In this document: positions 57,876 to 64,000 of the stretch, one piece after another
How positions within the stretch are numbered: position 1 is the first letter of the stretch
Layout of the letters: each line of letters starts with the position of its first letter
Source of the DNA: Siphonodentalium dalli
Lineage: Eukaryota > Mollusca > Scaphopoda > Gadilida > Siphonodentaliidae
Assembly (NCBI GenBank): GCA_032622095.1
Contig: CP136064.1
Coordinates: forward strand, 109,790,004-109,854,003
Direction of reading: 5' to 3'
DNA: 64,000 nt
Notes under the pieces: generated by a model
The model's input: only the letters and a program-made list of their open reading frames with translations
What the model was told of the DNA's origin: nothing
Database searches by the model: none
Translations under genes and position numbers: made by a program

Positions 57876-58334
57876 CGCGATTCGGATGCATCACATTTTA
57901 AAGTTCACGATGCAAAGCATCAGATTGGGAGGGTGTGATGTAATGCACAAACAATTCATGAGTTATCAATAGTCAGAGATCCAAACTTTTCCACTCAAAA
58001 AACTTCCCATCTGGGCAGATCTGGGGACACTATTATCTATTATAGTTTACTTCTAATAACTGGCCATGCATATTGGTCATTTTAGTTAGGCTTGTAATTT
58101 ACATGTACTTCAATGAATATACTGCTCAAGGTAAACACTAATGAGAATAATTATAAATACTAAAATGATTAAGTGGTTCATCTATTTTTCACAGTCGTCA
58201 GTTGCCAAAAATTTGCATTGCAATGCACATTGCATCATGATAGTAAAATCGCGATTAACATCGCATAATGAAGGTCTAATAATAAGAAAGAATGAGTCCT
58301 AAATAAGAGAAATATCGACTTTTTGACGACTTAC

Positions 58335-58459
58335 TTCGCATACACAAACTTTCCAGAACTGTATTCATGTACATAGGAAGCATATGCAAGATCTTCATGA
58401 GCGATTGCAACATGATGATTTTTTCCTCCAAAAACTGACTGCCGAATATCCAAAGCCAT
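58335..58459 (-). CDS. APPBP2, internal exon
   Basis: The acceptor ...CTCATTGCAG ends at 58460 and the donor GTAAGT starts at 58334. The 125 bases run from phase 0 to two bases into a Lys codon. The product MALDIRQSVFGGKNHHVAIA, then HEDLAYASYVHEYSSGKF, is very close to human APPBP2 ALDIRQSVFGGKN...HEDLAYSSYVHQYSSGKF. The first codon happens to be ATG but is internal, not a start. Confidence 0.96.
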
Positions 58460-58737
58460 CTGCAATGAGAGGTAATTAAGATGAAAATACATAAGTGAAT
58501 ACACTCATTTTTTTTATAATGGATTGGGTAAAATTTGACAGGCGTAAAAAAAAAAGGTTGTGTTTGGGGTATCCCTACAAATGCGAAAAAAATTGCCCCA
58601 ACCCTAAACTTAAAAAAAAAAAAATTCTTCACCATATTCATAAATGATGACTGGACTATCTTCAGTTAAAAAAAATCAACATAAAATTATTCTACGGTAC
58701 TTCATTCTACAGTACTTCCAGTTATTCACATGCTAAT

Positions 58738-59160
58738 TAAAGGTACTCAATCCGATTCGATGGTCCCCATATCATTAGATTCCAACAACAACAAAATTTT
58801 GTGAAATGCCGCTTCAGTTATCAGAATTGATTATTTGCCCTAAAAATAATGCTATCCACAGTCAACTATAGTATAAAATTTCCCAACTGTTATTAATCAA
58901 CATTTTGTTCAATGAAATTTTGCCGGTTTGTCAAATATCTGACACAAAAAAGCCACTTGGTTTTAGAGTTATCCATCTTCATCCGCAATTTGGTCCGAGA
59001 CTCTCTTCTGGTCGACTGTTTACTGGGCCACTTAATATTATCGGTGGTGAAAAAAAATTGATATCTGATCACTCTGAGCTTTGATGGGTGGGTTCCTCGA
59101 CTCTAATCAAATATTTTTTACCCCCGAAGCCAAGGAAATAGTAATTTATGAGCATTAATT
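58738..59160. repeat. Family R2, copy 2
   Basis: Opens TTAAAGGTACTCAATCCGATT like copy 1 (26312). Shared blocks include CATCCGCAATTT, TTTAGAGTTATCCATCTTC, TGATCACTCTGAGCTTTGAT and TTTTTTACCCCCGAAGCCAA. Confidence 0.65.
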
Positions 59161-59321
59161 CAGATTATGCATCTTTAATGCACAAAATTGGTGAGGATTA
59201 GAGGATTATACATTGTTTATCTAAATCTTACTTATGTACTAATAAATAGGTCATGAGTATAGACATTTTGCTTGAATTTACTTTTTACTGATGATCTATA
59301 ATTATAAAAACTAAACACTGT

Positions 59322-59795
59322 TAACCCTTTCATGACGAGAGCTGCGCTGGTGCAGCATTAAAGACCCTGTGCCAGTGCATACTCTTATATATGCGAGTCT
59401 CCTATAGGTCGCCTCGCATATATAAGAGAATGCATTGGCCTAACAATTTTTTTTAATTTAAAAAAAAAATTCTTACATACTTTTAACAATTTTTATCTTT
59501 TTTTTTATCATTTGTTCTCACATTCATATAATTTTTTCTTACATTCTATAACAATTTTTATAACTTGTTCTTATATTCTTTAACAATTTTATCATTTTTT
59601 CTTACATTCTTTAATTTTTTATTGATATTTACTTACATTCTTTAACAATTATAAAAAATAATATAAAATTTGTTAGGCCAAAGCATTCTCTTATATATGC
59701 GAGACAATATGTGGTCGACTCTTATATATAAGAGAAGGTATTGGCATAGGGTTTTCGCAAAATTTCATGAAGTTCCTGTCATGAAGGGGTCAATA
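59322..59795. mobile_element. Family M2 MITE, copy 4, with internal tandem array
   Basis: TTAACCCTTTCATGACGAGA at the left and TTTCATGAAGTTCCTGTCATGA(AGGG) at the right, with the TTCTCTTATATATGCGAG motifs on both sides. Between them (about 59450-59660) lies an AT-rich tandem array of roughly 30-base units, TTCTTACATTCTTTAACAAT-TTTTATCATTT. Confidence 0.85.
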
Positions 59796-59849
59796 TTTGA
59801 TGAACGGAAGTGTTAATAATCATTTAAGTCATCACCATAATTATGGTAA

Positions 59850-60535
59850 GGCCGAAAAAAAAAAGAGTTTTGGTTCTCAGGCAATTTTTTTCTTCAAATC
59901 AATGAGGGAGGGAGGGAGGGAGGGTTTTATTTTTATTTTTTTCTGCGCATAGTAAGCATGGACAAAGATACCTTACTCTGTCTAGTAATAACCAGAAATG
60001 TAGAGGGAACTGTTATGCATATAAACTCATTTAATCTTATATAAAAATGACATTGTAGTACCAGTGTATGACTGGGATTACCTAACATTATATAATGCCC
60101 CTGACATTAACTACTGTTATTGTTGTCTAAAAACTGATACCTCCCCATTCTAATATGTGATCCTGAATTTAGTTCTGTGCCTTTCAATTGTATAAAATTA
60201 CAATTAGTGTAAGTTAGTTCACAATGACTAATTGTAAGAAGAGCATGAGGGTCAGCTTATCATTTTCTTAATTGTAGTCATCTACTTCATGTTGTAAGCC
60301 TGCAAGTAACTTTTTAACACATTACATGTTAGAGCTCAATGCACACTATTATTCAACACATATCTGCTACGGACATGTTTATAAAATAAAAAAAAATTTA
60401 AAAAAAAAAATTTAATTTATTTTTTCGTAAGTTTTTTGGTCATAACATTAGGCATTGCAATAAAAAGGCCTAATGCGGCCCTTTTTATTCAATGCGGCGG
60501 GGCCTGAGAACCAAAACCTTTTCTTTTTTTTACCT
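59850..60535. repeat. Element bounded by inverted A-rich ends
   Basis: AAAAAAGAGTTTTGGTTCTCAGGC at about 59855 is inverted as GCCTGAGAACCAAAACCTTT at about 60500. Similar (A)n-GGTTTTG(G)T starts occur at 58548 and 63665. A (GGGA)n run lies at about 59906-59930. Class unknown. Confidence 0.5.
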
Positions 60536-60667
60536 AACTGTGACTGGAATAAGTTAACATGTTCAATGAGGATAGCAAATAATGTAAAAAATCTGAGAAA
60601 TTTAACAAATCAGGATTGCATATTTTCAGTTTATATTTGGAAATTATTAGGGAGTCAATTAGATAAC

Positions 60668-60773
60668 CTGATAAACTTGCACAGCAGCGGCTATAGAATC
60701 AACATTCAACAAGTAGAAGCCATAGTCTAGCAGAGCATCAGAGTACTTCGGATGGCGGAAACCAAAATGTTCC
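60668..60773 (-). CDS. APPBP2, internal exon
   Basis: The acceptor ...TTCATTGCAG ends at 60774. The donor is GTTATC (60667-60662), GT-type but weak after +2. The 106 bases complete a Lys codon and then give EHFGFRHPKYSDALLDYGFY, LLNVDSIAAAVQVYQ. It is close to human HFGSKHPKYSDTLLDYGFYLLNVDN. Ends in phase 0. Confidence 0.95.
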
Positions 60774-60847
60774 CTGCAATGAAGAGAACAAGCTTATAGA
60801 CTATAACAAGTATTTCAGTAAGTCTATTGATAGAACAATATTGCTTA

Positions 60848-61422
60848 ATCCTTTCTTTACTAAATGGTTCTCCAACTCACTTATAAACAGTATATATTGG
60901 AATGGTCCATTAACATTTGGAGGGTTTTTCAGGTAAAATAAGCAGACGAGATAATACAAGTACAGAAGGAGCACTATTTATTGGAGGGAAATATTTAGGT
61001 AATAAATTTAACAAATGACCATCTTTGTTGAACTTATTATCTGAACATTTCCTAAGTGATAATTACTCATCAATGATTATATAGTACAATTAGAATGTGA
61101 TGGTCATGTGATCAGTCCAGATATTGTTCCAAATTACCGTCCAGTCTATTTAAAAAAAAAACTTTCTATACTAAATACTGATTGATGAATAGTTTTCAAA
61201 GGAAATTGTTCAGATAATAAGTTCAACAAGGTCGTTTGTTGAACTTATTATCTGAACATTTCCCACAAATGAATATGTATCCTTCAGAACTTGTATTGTC
61301 TTTTGGTCTGACTGTAGTCTGCTAATTTATCATGAACACCCCTCCAAATGAATAATAGACCATTCCAATGTATAACTTTATAAATGAACGGGAGAAACCA
61401 TTCAGTATAGAAAGGGTTAATC
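60848..61422. mobile_element. TIR element of about 570 bases
   Basis: TTTCTTTACTAAATGGTTCTCC and TATATTGGAATGGTCCATTA and TTTGGAGGG at the left are matched in inverted order at 61340-61422 (CCCTCCAAATGAATAATAGA, CATTCCAATGTATAAC, GAGAAACCATTCAGTATAGA). Inside, the motif TTGAACTTATTATCTGAACATTTCC occurs three times, twice as a hairpin at about 61199-61262. Confidence 0.75.
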
Positions 61423-61718
61423 ATTGGATTGCTGTTCTGATTGAATTGTATTTGACACCGAGTGAAATAGTTTGGCATCAGAATTGCCCAAATTTCCCTC
61501 TCTATATAGGAATTTCTGGAATGTCACGGCAAGGAGAGTAAGATTTGATCCCTTCACTAATGCTGGTTGATTTGCAGTAAGTTAATTAAGACCAACATAT
61601 AAATAGTGGGTCTGATTACTTGTCATAGATTCACTGAATTCCATGTCAGTAGCACCAATCAGAACTCACTATTAGTAGCCCCAAGATAAAAGTGTCCAAT
61701 TAAAGTGATTAACGTAAC

Positions 61719-62401
61719 TGGTGTTGAAACGATTAGCAATTTTAAGGAGTCGACTAGTCGCCAGAGGTAATCGACTACTAGTCAACTAGTCGGAACCCTT
61801 CCGAAATTTACCATTTTGTGCCCATATACGTACATAAATTGCCGTTTGTTATCGCAGTTTTGAGTAACCAACTTTGCATTTTCGAACGCAAAGCAAGACG
61901 TGGTTTAACACTATTTGCCGTGATTATTTGGCTTAATATCACTGAAGGTTAATAGGTTATTAATTTGTCCCAGGTATATGATGTATTATGATAATCAAAT
62001 TACCACCCAGTTGATGTATGTATTTAAACAGTGGTGACAAACACCTCATCGATCAAGGAAGCGCCATGGTTTACGGAGCGCGTGCAACAACTGGAACCGG
62101 TGCATTCATCTATATGTTTTGTGTAAAAATGTTCCTATAAAATTGATATGGTATGGTCTACCAGCCCGTACCGGTGCTTACTTCCAATCGAACATCGTTG
62201 TTTTCAAACTTGCCCAGTGTGATAAGGCACTGACGTCACGAGTCTCACATCAAAAGCAAACGCATTGACAAGTTATCACTCAGATCAATTGCGTCATGCC
62301 GAAATAGACACGGGACGCGATAGGCGCCGATTCTTTGAAGTTGATTATCAAAGATGGCCGTCTTTGATAATCAACTTCAAAGAATAATCGTCTCAACACT
62401 A
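61719..62401. mobile_element. Non-autonomous hAT element with 8-bp target duplication
   Basis: TIRs T(G/A)GTGTTGARACGATT at both ends. AACGTAAC is repeated exactly at 61711-61718 and 62402-62409. Subterminal AGTCGACTAGTCG repeats lie near the left end. A 25-base perfect stem, ATTCTTTGAAGTTGATTATC-AAAGA with its complement, lies at about 62329-62385. No coding in its 683 bases. Confidence 0.92.
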
Positions 62402-62807
62402 AACGTAACGCGATGAGAAGTAATTTGGGGAAAACCTGTACACTTCCAGGAAATTACAATTTAACGAGATTACGAAAGACTCAGTATGTCAATATGACTC
62501 TTAAGTGTATGTGAATACAGACTGGTTGATTTATACTCGTATCATACAAACTGGGCCGTAAAGAACCAGTTTAAGAGTTTCAAAATTAAGAAATTACTCC
62601 CTCCTACTCATTTATTAGGGACAAGTGAACTATCCTCAGGAAGAAGTCATAACGGCTGAAAGTCAACTAACATCTCAGCATTAGTCGTCTAAGATCTAAA
62701 AGTGACATTCAACAAAATGCTTTTACGATTAATATTCACGCTTCAACCATTTTGTTCACGCTCATTCAAGTTGTTCCTTTGGACATTTGAAAATTGAAAT
62801 AACTTAC

Positions 62808-62875
62808 TTTGAAAAATGGACAGCATGTTTGATCAACAACTCAGCCTTGTGAAATTCTCGTTTGACAACACATGC
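62808..62875 (-). CDS. APPBP2, most upstream exon in the window
   Basis: The acceptor ...TTTATTCTAG ends at 62876 and the donor GTAAGT starts at 62807. The 68 bases give ACVVKREFHKAELLIKHAVH, FS and two bases of Lys. It matches human APPBP2 ACVVKREFKKAEQLIKHAVY almost exactly. The region encoding residues before this (about 250 in the human protein) is not in the window. Confidence 0.95.
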
Positions 62876-64000
62876 CTAGAATAAAAATTCAACATGATAC
62901 ATGACTGAAATATGTAAGAACTACATGTAATGCACCAAATTATTAGGCCTAGTGACACATTTCAAATTGTGCATGCAACACTTTTTCTCAAAATGAAATT
63001 TTAATAGATAAAATTTTAGGAACAGTGTCTGAGAACCTATACTTCAACGTGCAAAAATATAAACATCTGTAAAAACACCACCGCTAAGAAAAACATGGAG
63101 AAATAGATAAACCTTGTTCTTAAATTCATTATTGATAGTCCTCCAATAACAAAAATTTTGCATGTTGAAACCATTGTTATGTGAACAAAACAGTTACAAT
63201 TTATTTGTCAACAAACATCGTTAATCATGTAGTAAGTTAAAATATTTTAGTCTGTATATGATTTTCGGAATATTTTTCAATGCTTTGACCTTTTCCAATG
63301 TTTGCCATCAAGTTTTGATTAAACATTGATATTTTATTGGATTAAATGGACTTTGATCGGTAATGCCACTGTAACGAACCGATTTCGAAGATTATTAGTC
63401 CTTTCAAGGGTGTGTATATTTATTTATTAGAAGTAGAAATTCTGCTGAAATACAGAAACTTGACTTTTGACACTGCTCAATGAAATATGTTCATGCGTGA
63501 ACTAACATGTTACATTTACTCAGTTTTCAGGCCAAGCTTCATAACAGCACTTTCCAACATTTAAGTGTGTAAGTCCAAATGTTGGCATTATTTACATTGA
63601 AAATATTTATCACTGATTGATTATAAAATTTATTTTGTTACTATTGAGAATATGGTTTAGGCCAAAAAAAAAAAAGGGTTTTGTTTCACGGGCACCGGCG
63701 CGTCGACTTTTAACCCCCGCGTTGGTGCTTTTTATTGGTATTTTGACCCCAGAAAATATAAAATAGACCAGGTGATAATTGGTTATTGGGTTGGCTTTTG
63801 AGACAAATATTAAATTGTATTGTGCAACAAAGATGCACTTTTGCACAGAAAATGTATTAAATAGGAAGAAATAATTTGCTGTGGAACAAACTGCATCTGT
63901 GCTGCACAATTTGACAAAGCCAGCAATTCATAAAACCTTTCTTAATTACCCCCAACAGTCAATAGGTAGCCTGTTTGTTAGTTTTGTAAGTTTTCTAGTA
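62876..64000. other. APPBP2 intron; no further exon recognised
   Basis: AT-rich intronic sequence. At about 63665 an A-run followed by GGGTTTTGTTTCACGGGC marks the start of a dispersed repeat like that at 59.85 kb. No conserved APPBP2 exon was recognised to the right edge. Confidence 0.5.

Larger units (their letters stand above)
37990..62875 (-). other. APPBP2 gene, 3' portion (seven last exons)
   Basis: Gene span. APPBP2 (PAT1) is a TPR protein that binds the basolateral sorting signal of amyloid precursor protein, associates with microtubules, and serves as a substrate receptor of CUL2 ubiquitin ligases for C-degrons. Seven exons (68, 106, 125, 86, 191, 166 and 263 bases) join in one frame: 1005 bases, 334 residues plus stop, covering roughly the C-terminal half including the later TPRs. 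Exon phases match at every junction. The 5' half lies beyond the right edge. The 2-8 kb introns hold most of the repeats at 38-62 kb. Confidence 0.95.

Noticed and set aside
63610-63909. 99-residue minus-strand open frame near the right edge
   Set aside because: Crosses a poly-A/T run of a dispersed repeat; no relation to APPBP2 and no splice context.

Overview
This is animal nuclear DNA: AT-rich, with short coding exons carrying GT/AG splice sites, long introns and very many transposon relics. The proteins and the repeat types (long-palindrome MITEs, hAT, MULE, pogo and non-LTR elements, arrays ending in GACAGACGGACGG-like runs) suit a marine invertebrate. A lophotrochozoan such as a mollusc is my best guess, but the phylum is inferred and not shown.

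Two conserved genes are recognisable, both on the minus strand and both cut by a window edge. (1) An ACAD10-like gene (about 3.9-12.6 kb): five exons encode a mitochondrial presequence, a HAD-like domain and the linker toward the aminoglycoside-phosphotransferase-like domain. Its 3' half lies off the left edge. (2) An APPBP2 (PAT1) gene (about 38.0-62.9 kb): seven consecutive exons join in frame to give the C-terminal 334 residues of a TPR protein. Its 5' half lies off the right edge. Between them, three weaker minus-strand exon candidates (26.1-29.6 kb) and one plus-strand first-exon candidate (25.14 kb) may mark an unidentified gene or genes.

The rest is mostly mobile DNA, much of it nested. 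From left to right: a frameshifted non-LTR retrotransposon inserted in a palindromic MITE (0.2-3.35 kb); a palindromic TIR family (five copies, 4.6-20 kb), one copy carrying a pogo/Tigger-like element that itself carries a hAT element with an 8-bp target duplication, and another carrying Helitron-like sequence; an inverted duplication (10.5-11.6 and 14.9-16.2 kb) that copies ACAD10 exon 2; a MULE relic with transposase fragment, itself hit by a second TIR element with a 9-bp target duplication (16.3-18.7 kb); direct-repeat blocks (19.2-21.1 kb); a 1.4-kb TIR-bounded array of GATATC-centred palindromes (21.7-23.1 kb); further MITEs and tandem arrays through the APPBP2 introns; three copies, one nested in another, of a large composite TIR element that I cannot place in a known class (43.7-49.0, 51.2-55.9 and 51.8-54.0 kb); and another hAT element with an 8-bp duplication (61.7-62.4 kb).

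The strongest candidates for something undescribed are the composite TIR family, with inward-facing TATA-box and splice-donor modules at both ends, and the GATATC palindrome array. No CRISPR array, rRNA gene or convincing functional tRNA gene was seen.
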